Of a stretch of 35,038 nt of DNA, positions 9,601 to 17,897 are shown piece by piece; position 1 is the first letter of the stretch; each line of letters starts with the position of its first letter. The stretch spans positions 1-35,038 of the forward strand of contig JAAYMC010000067.1 of NCBI GenBank assembly GCA_012521555.1. The letters run 5' to 3'. This DNA comes from Clostridiales bacterium (lineage in GTDB: Bacteria; Bacillota; Clostridia; Oscillospirales; Oscillospiraceae). The position numbers were made by a program, and so were the translations under genes. Under the pieces are notes generated by a model. That model made no database searches, was not told the origin of the DNA, and saw only the letters and a list, made by a program, of their open reading frames with translations.

Positions 9601-12600
9601 CCTCGCCGAACGCGCCAACGCTCTGCTGAAGGCCATGTCCTTTGAGCCGCTGTACGATAAAAAGCGCCGGCTCTTCTATATCGGCATCGACGCGGACAAA
9701 AACGCGCCCACGCAGGGGTGGTACGACCTGCTCGCCTCCGAAGCGCGTCAGACGAGCTACATCGCCGTCGCCCGCGGCGAGGTGCCGAAAAAGCACTGGC
9801 GCAGCCTCGGCCGCGCCCTCGTGGAAAAGGACGGGTACCGCGGCATGGCGTCCTGGACGGGCACGATGTTCGAGTACCTGATGCCCGAAATCCTCCTCCC
9901 CTGCTACCCTAACTCGCTCATCTACGAGAGCCTGAAATTCTGCCTGTATATCCAGAAGAAGCAGGCGAAAAGCAAGCCGTGGGGCATGTCGGAAAGCGCC
10001 TTTTACGCCTACGACCACACCTTGAGCTACCGCTACAAGGCCCACGGCGCCGCCACGCTCGCCCTCAAGCGCGGCATGGAACGGGACACCGTCGTCTCGC
10101 CGTATTCGACGTTCCTCGCGCTCCCGATAGAGCCGCGCGCGGCCGTCAGGAACCTAAAATACCTGCAAAAGCTCGGCGCGGAAGGGCGGTACGGCTTCTA
10201 CGAGGCCCTTGACTTCACGCCCGAACGGCTGCCCGAGGACAAGCCGTACGAAATCGTCAGGACGTATATGGCCCACCACCTCGGCATGAGCCTGCTGTCC
10301 ATCGCAAACGCCCTCAAGGGCGGCGTCATACAAAAGCGGTTCATGCGCGACAAGCTCATGGCGGCGTTTGCAGAGCTCCTGCAGGAAAAGCTCCCCGTCG
10401 GCGGCGTCGTGCTCAGGCCCTCCCCCCGCGACGTGCCGGAAAAGCCCCTGCGCGCCTCGGCGGACAGGTGGCGGTATGCCTCCAGCACGCCCGACTACAG
10501 CCACCCCGCCTTCACGCTCCTCGGAAACGGGGCGTACCATGTCGCAATTTCCGAGACGGGGCTGAATCGCTCCGTCTGGAACGGGCTTGAAATCATGCAG
10601 TGCGGCACGGAGCCTTTCTCCATGCAGGCGGGCTTGACGTTCTACCTGCGCGTGGGCGAAGACATCATCCCGCTGCAGTGCGCGCCCGTTTTCAGCGAGA
10701 CGGTGCACTATTCGGCGGAGCTGTCCGGCTCCTGCTGCCGCCTCATGGCGCAAAGCGGGCCGATTTCATCGGTTGTGACGGCGACGGTGCCGAAGGACGA
10801 GACGGGCGAGTTGCGGACGGTGGAGATCACCTCGCGCGTAAGCTGCGAGGCCGAGCTTGTCTGCTACGGCGAGCCGGTGCTCGCGCGGGGGGACGATTTT
10901 GCCTCCCACCCGGCCTTTTCCAAGCTCTCGCTGCAAAGCGCCGTGGTGGATGGCGCCGTCGTCTTCCGCCGCCGCCCCCGCGCGCGCGGGCAGGGCTACG
11001 CGCTGGCAGCGGCCGTGTCGTGCCCGTATACGTTTGACACGTCGCGCGAAAAGGCGCTCGGGCGCGGAGGATTTCACGCGCTCCCGTCGGCGCTGTCCCG
11101 CCCCGCGGGCGGGAGCGCGGGGTCCGTGCTTGACCCGTGCCTGCTCCTGCGCGTGCCGCTGCGCCTTGAGGCGGGGAAAACGGAGCGCGTGCGCTTTGCC
11201 TTGACCGTGTCGCAGGAGCCCGACGCCGCCGCCTGGTCGGCCCTGCGCCTTGTCGGCGAGCCGGAGCGCGCGCCGGCTTCGCACCTTGACGTCATCGCCG
11301 AGGAGCTCAGCTTAAGTCACGAGGACATCGCCCGCGCGATGGCGCTTGTGCCGTACCTGCTGCTCCAGCCGCTGGCACGCGAGATTCCGCAGGAGTGCAT
11401 GGACGCGCTCGCCCTCGGGCAAAGCGGCCTGTGGGTGTTCGGCGTGTCGGGAGATTTGCCGATTGTCGCCTGCGTTGTGGAGGACGAGGAGGCGCTGAAC
11501 GAGGCGGCTTCGATGCTTGCCATGCACCGCCTGCTTCGTGAAAACGGCGTTGCGTTCGACCTCGTCTTTGTCCTAAAGGACGGCGGCGAATACCGCAGCA
11601 CGCTGCGGGAAGGCATCGTCTCCCGCCTGCGCCGGCAGGAGTACGAGTATATCCTCGGCGCGCGCGGCGGTGTGCACACCGTCGACGCGGCGGCGGACAA
11701 CGTGCGGCTGCTGCTGGCTGCGGCGGTGAAGGTCATCCGCACGCGAAGCGACTTTGCCCGCGAGGGCGCCGTCACGGTCCGCCCCGCCCTCGGCGAGCGC
11801 TTTTTCCCGCCCGTACAGCGCCGAGAGCTTGAGTACGGGTACGACGAGGAAAACAGCTTCGTCTTTACGGTAAGCGGTAAGCTGCCGCCCAACGCGTGGA
11901 GCCACGTGCTGGCAAACGAGCGCTTCGGATTTGTGGCGACGGACGCGGGGACGGGCCATTTATGGCACATAAACGCCCGCGAAAACAAAATCAACCAGTG
12001 GCGCAACGACTCGCTTCTCACGCTTGGGACGGAGACGCTCTCGGCATTTATAAGCGGCCGGCCTGTCTCCCTGTTTGCCGCGGAGGACGGCTTTACCTGC
12101 CGCGTCACGTACGGGTTCGGCTGGGCCGAGTGGCGCAAGACCATCGGAGACGTGCAGTTTACGACGACGGCCTTCGTCCCGCCGGACCGCGCCGCCCGCG
12201 TTCTGATGATTGAAGCGTCCGAAGGGAGCCTTGCCGATATCGAATACTACACGGACCTCGTCCTCGCCCCCGACGCGCGCGACGCCGTTTACACCGAGAC
12301 GCGGGAGGAGGGCGGCGTCATCTCGGCGCAAAACCGCTACAACCGCGCCTTTGACGGTTCGGTCTTCCGCCTGACTGCCTCGCAGCCGTACGACGAGTTT
12401 ACCTGCTCGCAGCTCAGCTACAAGACGGGGCGGCTCGACGGCAGGACGGGCGCGGGCTTTCTCCCCTGCGCCGCCGCCCGGTGGCGCGGCGTGCAGACGC
12501 TTGTCATCGTGACGGGGTGCGAAGACGCGGATGTTCTGCGCGCGCTCGCGCAGCCGGCAAGCGCCGCTTCGGCGCTAGAGGACACGAAGCGTTACTGGAA

Positions 12601-14077
12601 GGACCTAACGGGAAAGCTGACCGTCTCGACGCAATACGAGGAACTTGACCGCTATATCAACGGCTGGGCCGTTTACCAGGCTCTCGCCTGCCGCATCTTC
12701 GGGCGCACGTCCCTCTACCAGAGCGGCGGTGCGTACGGATTCCGCGACCAGCTGCAGGATATCTGCGCCGTCCTCGACGAGGCGCCGGACGTCGCCCGCG
12801 CGCACATTCTCCGCGCCGCGGCGCACCAGTTCGAGGAGGGCGACGTCCAGCACTGGTGGCACCCCGCCATCTCCGGCGGGCCTGACAAAGGCGTGCGCAC
12901 CCGCTGCAGCGACGACCTGCTGTGGCTGCCCTTCGCCCTGTGCCAGTACGTCGAAAAGACGGGCGACCGCTCGATTCTGGACGAGACGGTGCCGTACCTC
13001 ACCTCTCCCGTCCTCGGCGAGGGCGAGCACGAGCGGTACGAACAGCCGCAAATCAGCGAAAAGAGCGCGAGCGTCCTGCAGCACGCCGTCGACGCGGCGC
13101 TGCTCGTCATCCGGCGCGGGACGGGGCGCAACGGGCTCCTGCTCATCGGCACCGGCGACTGGAACGACGGGCTCAACCTCGTCGGCGCGCGGGGCGACGG
13201 CGAGAGCGTGTGGCTGACGTGGTTTGCCGTCATCGTCTTTCGCCGCCTTGCCGCCCTCTGCCAGGAGCGCGGGATGCCGGGCGTGGCGGCGACGCTCCTT
13301 GAAAAAGCGGAGGAGTATTTTACCGCCGCGGAAAACGCGTGGGACGGCGCGTGGTACAAGCGCGGCTACTACGACAACGGCGCGCCCCTCGGCTCGTGCA
13401 CGAGCGACGAGTGCCAGATTGACTCCATCGCGCAGAGCTTCGCCGTCTTCGCCGGGGCGGACAGGGAAAAGGCGCGCACGGCGCTGATAAGCTCGGTGAA
13501 GCGGCTTTATGACCCATCCAGCCGCGTCGTGCGGCTTTTCGACCCGCCGTTTTCGCACGGCGGCAGCGTGCCGGGGTATATTAAAGGGTACAGCCCGGGG
13601 TTTCGGGAAAACGGCGGGCAGTACACCCACGGGGCAATCTGGCTGGCGATGGCGCTGCTTCGCGCCGGCATGAAGCGCGAGGGATTTGAGATTACGCGCG
13701 CGCTGTCGCCCCTCGGACGGCTGCTTGAGGTCTACCGCACGGAGCCGTACGTCATCGCCGCCGACGTCTACTGGGCGCAGGGGCACGTCGGGCGCGGCGG
13801 CTGGACGTGGTACACGGGCGCGGCGGGCTGGTACAAACGCCTTGTGGTGGAAGAGCTGCTGGGCCTTGCCGTCATAAACGGGGCGCTGCACATAAGGCCC
13901 AGCCTGCCGCCCGGCTTTGGCGGATATACCGCACGCTGGCGACACGGCGGCAAAACGTACGACATCACCGTGCGGGACAACGGGACGGTCGAGGTCACCT
14001 GCGGCGGGGCGCCCGCCGATGACGGCAGCGTCGTCGTCTACAAGGCAAGTCCCGTGAAGGCTTTAGGCGAAAATTAA
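6638..14077 (+). CDS. Cyclic beta-1,2-glucan synthase-type enzyme (GT84 / glycosidase-like / GH94), 2479 aa
   Basis: This giant membrane protein resembles NdvB/ChvB/Cgs, which build beta-1,2-glucan from UDP-glucose on a protein primer, cyclise it and trim it by phosphorolysis. Residues 1-280 are a helical N-terminal region. Membrane segments lie at about 284-322, 681-725, 745-772 and 807-840. The glycosyltransferase between them has ITLDGDT (D488, D490), SHDLLEG (D602) and an HRWTRGDWQ acceptor motif (635-643). Residues about 868-1230 match the glucoamylase-like cyclisation domain (WNGHLYNWYDT, YMAHHLGMSL). The rest holds beta-sandwich domains and a C-terminal GH94 phosphorylase domain with GDVQHWWHP (near 2069) and GDWNDGLN, where D2177 is the probable general acid. 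Proteobacterial enzymes are near 2800 residues. GGGAGG lies 10 bases before the ATG. It stands alone. Product size and whether it is cyclic or linear cannot be judged from sequence. Confidence 0.92.
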   Translation: MSTKHRRDARPEETHQNSVETARKGGLVSTFHTAQKALRHLAEIKDVVRDGTRYAAEHVSIPQALEWLLDNWYIAEREGKGAADDIRRLGRLPRCGDGKTLFVLYAAHEYLDRQNDAVDADSLEAFLDDFQTETILSEAELAAMIPAVRLALIERLAEEAAGLLRALGGGVAQSLTELAGTFSRIFTSLRFLSGFDSSDLLERVGRVEHLMRQDPAGVYPEMDEATRHDYRRTLARLAEKHGMSEHEAAEKILALARESGEHIGNYLYVKPLGKEIKTPRGGLYIASIVLTSLALSILAALLLRHPVYLVALFFPLSSLVKSAADYVVLKFCPIRRVPRLALEGGVPEEGRALCVISLLLTSEDEAKRAAALLEEYALANRDAGKNVSYGLLVDLPDSLEAETDADRARLAHAAREIAELNARHGGGFFLFYRAKTYSRSSRCYTPWERKRGAILEMCRHLRGKSSRIVCLTGDVKALHGTRYLITLDGDTRLCAGTARELIGAAMHPLCRAAVDEKRRVVVSGCGIIQPRVTVDLTASNQTAFTRVFAGLGGIDPYGATVGDVYQNLAGAGSFTGKGLIDVDAYLECLDGRFPQELVLSHDLLEGAYLRCAFAGDIEVTDGFPAKVTSYFDRMHRWTRGDWQSAPWLFPVVKDESGRLVPNPLSALDKWKIFDNLRRSLVPVATFILLVAAIITGARAPVWAAVAAFGAQIARLAVLSASSLLRGRRARARYHSTVVSGVRAALAQSALQFLFLPYEAWICLSAALTALWRMLISRRNLLKWVTAADAERRAQGGAADAFVKMSPALIPCAMAAALSPHIAGTILALVWFISPFVAARISRKPRPGTEALRAEDRRFLLRCAGDIWRFFETFLTTADHFLPPDNYQEQPAVGIAHRTSPTNIGLALLSCLAAADLGLCRKEKALSLIAQTLTTVERLPKWNGHLYNWYDTLTLTVLPPAYVSSVDSGNFAGCLIALREGLLEYGAADLAERANALLKAMSFEPLYDKKRRLFYIGIDADKNAPTQGWYDLLASEARQTSYIAVARGEVPKKHWRSLGRALVEKDGYRGMASWTGTMFEYLMPEILLPCYPNSLIYESLKFCLYIQKKQAKSKPWGMSESAFYAYDHTLSYRYKAHGAATLALKRGMERDTVVSPYSTFLALPIEPRAAVRNLKYLQKLGAEGRYGFYEALDFTPERLPEDKPYEIVRTYMAHHLGMSLLSIANALKGGVIQKRFMRDKLMAAFAELLQEKLPVGGVVLRPSPRDVPEKPLRASADRWRYASSTPDYSHPAFTLLGNGAYHVAISETGLNRSVWNGLEIMQCGTEPFSMQAGLTFYLRVGEDIIPLQCAPVFSETVHYSAELSGSCCRLMAQSGPISSVVTATVPKDETGELRTVEITSRVSCEAELVCYGEPVLARGDDFASHPAFSKLSLQSAVVDGAVVFRRRPRARGQGYALAAAVSCPYTFDTSREKALGRGGFHALPSALSRPAGGSAGSVLDPCLLLRVPLRLEAGKTERVRFALTVSQEPDAAAWSALRLVGEPERAPASHLDVIAEELSLSHEDIARAMALVPYLLLQPLAREIPQECMDALALGQSGLWVFGVSGDLPIVACVVEDEEALNEAASMLAMHRLLRENGVAFDLVFVLKDGGEYRSTLREGIVSRLRRQEYEYILGARGGVHTVDAAADNVRLLLAAAVKVIRTRSDFAREGAVTVRPALGERFFPPVQRRELEYGYDEENSFVFTVSGKLPPNAWSHVLANERFGFVATDAGTGHLWHINARENKINQWRNDSLLTLGTETLSAFISGRPVSLFAAEDGFTCRVTYGFGWAEWRKTIGDVQFTTTAFVPPDRAARVLMIEASEGSLADIEYYTDLVLAPDARDAVYTETREEGGVISAQNRYNRAFDGSVFRLTASQPYDEFTCSQLSYKTGRLDGRTGAGFLPCAAARWRGVQTLVIVTGCEDADVLRALAQPASAASALEDTKRYWKDLTGKLTVSTQYEELDRYINGWAVYQALACRIFGRTSLYQSGGAYGFRDQLQDICAVLDEAPDVARAHILRAAAHQFEEGDVQHWWHPAISGGPDKGVRTRCSDDLLWLPFALCQYVEKTGDRSILDETVPYLTSPVLGEGEHERYEQPQISEKSASVLQHAVDAALLVIRRGTGRNGLLLIGTGDWNDGLNLVGARGDGESVWLTWFAVIVFRRLAALCQERGMPGVAATLLEKAEEYFTAAENAWDGAWYKRGYYDNGAPLGSCTSDECQIDSIAQSFAVFAGADREKARTALISSVKRLYDPSSRVVRLFDPPFSHGGSVPGYIKGYSPGFRENGGQYTHGAIWLAMALLRAGMKREGFEITRALSPLGRLLEVYRTEPYVIAADVYWAQGHVGRGGWTWYTGAAGWYKRLVVEELLGLAVINGALHIRPSLPPGFGGYTARWRHGGKTYDITVRDNGTVEVTCGGAPADDGSVVVYKASPVKALGEN

Positions 14078-14088
14078 TACAAATTTCA

Positions 14089-14117
14089 TTTCCAAATATT
14101 GCTCCGGATGGTATAAT
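14089..14117 (+). promoter_or_regulatory. Promoter of the ymfF-ymfH-lgt unit
   Basis: TTTCCA (14089-14094) and TATAAT (14112-14117) are 17 bases apart, and TGG just before the -10 makes it an extended -10 promoter. It lies in the 103-base gap after the giant gene. Confidence 0.7.
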
Positions 14118-14135
14118 GGCTTCAATACAAAAGCG

Positions 14136-14156
14136 CCCGCGCGGAAAAAGCGCGGG
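14136..14156 (+). other. Leader hairpin before ymfF
   Basis: CCCGCGC / GCGCGGG with a 7-base loop forms a GC-only stem in the untranslated leader, 10 bases before the AAGGAG ribosome site. There is no T-tract, so it is not an intrinsic terminator for the upstream gene. It may affect mRNA stability. Confidence 0.5.
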
Positions 14157-14180
14157 GAGAAAAGCAAGGAGTGAACGAAT

Positions 14181-15482
14181 GTGCAGCTTGTCGTGCGAAA
14201 GGAGTTTATGCCGTCGACGACGCTCACGTACGTGCATACGGATAAGTTTAAGACGTGCTGCCTGTCGGTGAGCCTCATCGCGCCGCTGTCGGCCGAGACG
14301 GCGTCGCTTAACGCGCTTTTGCCGCGTGTGCTCATGCGCGGCTCCGCGACGTACCCCGACATGGCGAGCATCAACGCGCACCTCGACATGCTCTACGGCG
14401 CGCGCGTCGTCCCCATGGTGCGGAAAAAGGGCGAGTGCCACTGCATCGGCTTTCTCGCCGACTTTATCGACGACGACTTCGTGCCGAAGGGCGAGAAGGT
14501 CCTCGAGAAGGTCTGCGACCTCGTCGGGGAGCTGCTCCTGTCCCCCCGGACGCACGGGGGGCTGCTTACGGGCGAGTACGTCGAGAGCGAGAAGAAAAAC
14601 CTCGCCGATGAAATCCGCGCCGCCATCAACGATAAGCGCACCTACGCCGTCGAGCGGCTGTTTGAGCTCATGTGCCCGGACGAGGCGTTCGGCGTGAGCC
14701 GCCTCGGCGACCTTACGCGCGTGGAGGCGATTACGGCCTCTTCCCTCACGCGCCACTACAAGAAGCTGCTCCCGCAGGCGCGGGTGGAAATCTTCTACTG
14801 CGGCTCGCACCCAATCGAGCGCGTGGAAGGGGCGCTTCACCGGGCCTTCGCCGCCATGCCGCGCGCGGCCAAGGCGGTGCCCGCCGCCACCGATGTGCGC
14901 ATAAGTCCCGTCAAGGACACGCCGCGCGTGTTTACGGATAAAATGGAGGTCACGCAGGGCAAGCTCTCCCTCGGCTTTCGGCTCGGGGAAATCATGCTCG
15001 CGCCGAACTACCCCGCCCTCATGGTGTTCAACGCCGTCTACGGCGGCGCCGTGACGAGCAAGCTCTTTGAAAACGTGCGCGAGAAGCTCTCGCTGTGCTA
15101 TTACGCCAGCTCCCGCATCGAAAAGCACAAGGGCGTCATGGCCGTCACCTCCGGCGTGGAGTTTTCCAAGTTTGAGGAAGCCAAAAGCGAAATCCTGCAC
15201 CAGCTTGACCTGATGAAGCAGGGCGAGATCAGCGATTTTGAGCTCGTGGCCGCGCGCCGCGCCGTGATTACGTCCATCAAGGCCACGCTCGACTCCCCCA
15301 TCGGGCTGGAGGACCTGTGCTTCGACTACCGCCTCGCGGAGATTTCCATCACGCCGGACGAAATGGCGGCGCTGTGCGATTCCGTGACGCGGGAGGAGCT
15401 GGTGCGCATCGCCAACTCCACGCGGCTTGACGCCGTTTACTATCTCACCGGCAAGGAGGCGGAAGAGCGCGATGAAAATTAA
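14181..15482 (+). CDS. ymfF: M16 family peptidase-like protein, non-catalytic partner (YmfF type)
   Basis: The 433-residue protein has the two-lobed M16 (insulinase-like) pattern but lacks the HxxEH zinc motif; the equivalent stretch reads LPRVLMRGSATYPDMASINAHL. This matches B. subtilis YmfF (also written YfmF in some annotations, linked there with EF-P modification). Such proteins pair with an active YmfH-type subunit, as in mitochondrial processing peptidase. The start is GTG, with AAGGAG 9 bases upstream. An in-frame ATG at 14208 has its ribosome site too close. The overlapping ATG at 14179 is out of frame. The 3' end overlaps the ymfH start by 11 bases, so translation is probably coupled. 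The physiological substrate is unknown. Confidence 0.88.
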   Translation: MQLVVRKEFMPSTTLTYVHTDKFKTCCLSVSLIAPLSAETASLNALLPRVLMRGSATYPDMASINAHLDMLYGARVVPMVRKKGECHCIGFLADFIDDDFVPKGEKVLEKVCDLVGELLLSPRTHGGLLTGEYVESEKKNLADEIRAAINDKRTYAVERLFELMCPDEAFGVSRLGDLTRVEAITASSLTRHYKKLLPQARVEIFYCGSHPIERVEGALHRAFAAMPRAAKAVPAATDVRISPVKDTPRVFTDKMEVTQGKLSLGFRLGEIMLAPNYPALMVFNAVYGGAVTSKLFENVREKLSLCYYASSRIEKHKGVMAVTSGVEFSKFEEAKSEILHQLDLMKQGEISDFELVAARRAVITSIKATLDSPIGLEDLCFDYRLAEISITPDEMAALCDSVTREELVRIANSTRLDAVYYLTGKEAEERDEN

Positions 15483-16752
15483 AGGGTACGAAAAAATCGG
15501 CGAGCAGCTTTACTCCGAAAAACTTGAAAACGGGCTCACAGTCTACGTCATGCCGAAAAAGGGCTTTAACAAGAGCTACGCCTTCTTCGCCACCGACTAC
15601 GGCGGAGCCGACCGGCGCTTTTTCCTGTCCGGCAAATGGCTTGACACGCCCGCGGGCGTGGCTCACTTCCTCGAGCACAAGATGTTCGACACGCCGGACG
15701 GCAACGCGCTCACGCGCCTGTCCGCCAACGGCGCCTCCCCCAACGCCTACACCTCCACGGACATCACCGCCTACCACTTCGAGAGCATCGAGAAATTCGA
15801 GGAAAACCTTGAAATCCTGCTCGATTTCGTCTCCGTCCCGTACTTTACGGAGGAGAGCGTCCGGAAGGAGCAGGGCATCATCGGCCAGGAAATCCGCATG
15901 ACGGAGGACGACCCGAACTTTGTCGTCTACTACGGCCTCATGAAGGCGCTGTTTGCGCACCATCCCCTGCGCGACTCCGTCGCGGGGACGATTGAGAGCA
16001 TCGCGGAAATTACGGCCGAAACGCTTTACAACTGCCACAAGGTGTTCTACAACCCCTCCAACATGGTGCTGTGCGTGGCGGGCGACGTCGACCCGGAGAA
16101 AATCGTCGAGGTGGCGCGCCGCGTGCTCCCGAAGGAGCCGGGCGAAATCCCGCTGCGCGACTATGGCCCGGAAGAGTCTCTCCTGCCCGTTACGGCGTAT
16201 TCGGAGCGGAAGATGGAAGTCGGCCTGCCGCTCTTCCTCGGCGGGTGCAAAATCGCGGCCGTAAAGGGCGGCGAGGAATACCTCAGGCAGGAGCTGCTGG
16301 CGGACATGGCGATTCAAATCCTCATGGGCCGCTCTTCCCCGCTGTACGTCCGCCTGTACGCGGAGGGCCTCATCAACAACAACTTCGAGGCCGCATACGA
16401 AGCCGCCGCCGGCGCCGCGTTCCTGCTCTTCGGCGGCGAAAGCAAGGACCCGAAAAAGGTGCACGACGCCGTGCTGGACGAAATCGACGCGGCCGCAAAG
16501 TCGGGCGTGGACAGGACGCTCTTTGAGACGACGAAAAAGACCCTCTACGGCCAGCTTATCCGCTCGCTCAACTCGTTTTCCAGCCTGTGCCACGGCCGCG
16601 CCACGGCGCACTTCCGCGGGTTTGACTCCCTGCGCGCGCCGGAAATCCTCATGGACTTTACGGCGGAGGACGTCGACGCCTTCATCCGGGAGCACCTGAA
16701 ACGGGAGCGCTTCGCGCTGTCGACCGTCTTCCCTGTCTCCGGAAGCAAATAG
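15472..16752 (+). CDS. ymfH: M16 family zinc peptidase (YmfH type)
   Basis: The 426-residue protein carries the inverted zinc motif HFLEH (H65, E68, H69) followed by conserved NAYTS(T)D and the acidic helix RKEQGIIGQEIRM, which supplies the third zinc ligand (E133 or E140). It is the catalytic half of a YmfF/YmfH pair. B. subtilis relatives are annotated as processing peptidases associated with EF-P modification. I chose the ATG at 15472, with AAGGAGG upstream, because the protein then begins MKIKGYEKIGEQLYSEKLENG, as relatives do; the frame is open for 15 more codons upstream with no good start. It overlaps the end of ymfF and is followed by lgt after 30 bases, so the three form one operon. 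Confidence 0.92.
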   Translation: MKIKGYEKIGEQLYSEKLENGLTVYVMPKKGFNKSYAFFATDYGGADRRFFLSGKWLDTPAGVAHFLEHKMFDTPDGNALTRLSANGASPNAYTSTDITAYHFESIEKFEENLEILLDFVSVPYFTEESVRKEQGIIGQEIRMTEDDPNFVVYYGLMKALFAHHPLRDSVAGTIESIAEITAETLYNCHKVFYNPSNMVLCVAGDVDPEKIVEVARRVLPKEPGEIPLRDYGPEESLLPVTAYSERKMEVGLPLFLGGCKIAAVKGGEEYLRQELLADMAIQILMGRSSPLYVRLYAEGLINNNFEAAYEAAAGAAFLLFGGESKDPKKVHDAVLDEIDAAAKSGVDRTLFETTKKTLYGQLIRSLNSFSSLCHGRATAHFRGFDSLRAPEILMDFTAEDVDAFIREHLKRERFALSTVFPVSGSK

Positions 16753-16782
16753 GCGTCCGGAATCGACGAAAGGAGATACGCC

Positions 16783-17883
16783 ATGGGGGTTAAAATCACC
16801 TTCCCGCTGCTTGGAGACGGTTTCGTGCTCGACCCGCCCACATACTTTACCGTCTTCGGCCGCGCCATCTACTGGTACGCCGTCATCGTGACGCTCGGGT
16901 TCGTGCTCGCCGCGCTGTATGTGTATTACCGCCGCGCCGATTTCTCTCTCACGCAGGACAACGTCCTCGACCTGTTCATCGTCATTCTCCCCTCCGCCTT
17001 AATCGGCGCACGGCTGTACTACGTCCTGTTCAATCCCGACGAGTTTTTCGGGCCGGGGAAATGGCTGAACATCTTCCGCGTCCGCGAAGGGGGCCTTGCC
17101 GTCTACGGCGGCATCATCCTCTCCGCCATCACCGTTTTCATCTACACGCGGAAAAAGAAGCTGCGCATCGGCCGCGTTCTGGACGTGTGCGCCCTTGGCG
17201 TTCTCATCGGGCAGTGCATCGGCCGGTGGGGCAACTTCATCAACCGCGAGGCGTACGGCTATGAGACAACCGTCCCGTGGCGGATGGGCCTGACGTACGG
17301 CAGCACGACGATTTACGTCCACCCGACGTTTCTCTACGAGTCGCTCTGGAACGCCGCCGGTTTTGTCTTCCTGCACTTTTTCTCGAAAAAACACAGAAAA
17401 TATAACGGGCAGATTGCCCTCATGTACATCGCGTGGTACGGGCTCGGGCGCTTTTTCATCGAAGGGCTCCGAACTGACAGCCTCTATATCACCGGCACGA
17501 ACATCCGCGTGTCGCAGCTTTTGGCGATTGTCTCGTTCCTCGGGGCCGCCGCCGCCCTTGTGCGAAACCACATCGTGAGAAAGAGATCCCCCGTCGCCGA
17601 AGGCGCGCCGGACGCGGGCGGCGCGGAGTCTGACGACGGCGTTTTGGACACGGAGCAGAGTCAGGACACAACTCAGGACGCGCCGGCATATCAGGATACG
17701 GAAGAACATCAGGATACAGATTCATATCCGGGTTCAAAGCAGGATACAAAAGACAATCGCGGTACGGATGAAAGCGCCGCGGAGACGCGCGGCGAGCCCG
17801 ATGATCAAACAGAAGAGAGCCATCGCGAAGAGATCGCGCAAAACAGCGTTTCACAGGAGCCGGAAGGCCGCCAACATCAATAA
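16783..17883 (+). CDS. lgt: Prolipoprotein diacylglyceryl transferase with acidic C-terminal tail
   Basis: Lgt moves diacylglycerol from phosphatidylglycerol onto the lipobox cysteine of prolipoproteins in the membrane. The signature GRWGNFINRE (147-156), the EGGLAVYGGII segment and GLGRFFIEGLRTDSL (220-234, with R230) are all present, with about seven hydrophobic spans through residue 265. The core is normal in size. Residues 267-366 form an unusual hydrophilic tail of about 100 residues rich in Asp, Glu, Gln and Thr, with recurring QDT units (SQDTTQD, YQDTEEHQDTD, KQDTKD). Bacterial Lgt proteins often end soon after the last span. The tail is probably cytoplasmic and disordered. GAAAGGAG lies 7 bases before the ATG. 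It sits in the ymfF-ymfH operon and is followed after 14 bases by a coiled-coil protein gene that also has an acidic tail. Confidence 0.95.
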   Translation: MGVKITFPLLGDGFVLDPPTYFTVFGRAIYWYAVIVTLGFVLAALYVYYRRADFSLTQDNVLDLFIVILPSALIGARLYYVLFNPDEFFGPGKWLNIFRVREGGLAVYGGIILSAITVFIYTRKKKLRIGRVLDVCALGVLIGQCIGRWGNFINREAYGYETTVPWRMGLTYGSTTIYVHPTFLYESLWNAAGFVFLHFFSKKHRKYNGQIALMYIAWYGLGRFFIEGLRTDSLYITGTNIRVSQLLAIVSFLGAAAALVRNHIVRKRSPVAEGAPDAGGAESDDGVLDTEQSQDTTQDAPAYQDTEEHQDTDSYPGSKQDTKDNRGTDESAAETRGEPDDQTEESHREEIAQNSVSQEPEGRQHQ

Positions 17884-17897
17884 AGGAGGTATGAGGC

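Noticed and set aside
12605-13945. 446-codon minus-strand open frame
   Set aside because: It is antisense to the GH94 domain and is a GC-rich artefact without a ribosome site or motif.
13995-15200. 401-codon minus-strand open frame over ymfF
   Set aside because: The plus-strand M16 protein explains the sequence, and the antisense product shows no recognisable feature.
16071-16526. Plus-strand 151-codon frame within ymfH
   Set aside because: It is a frame-shifted shadow of the zinc peptidase gene.
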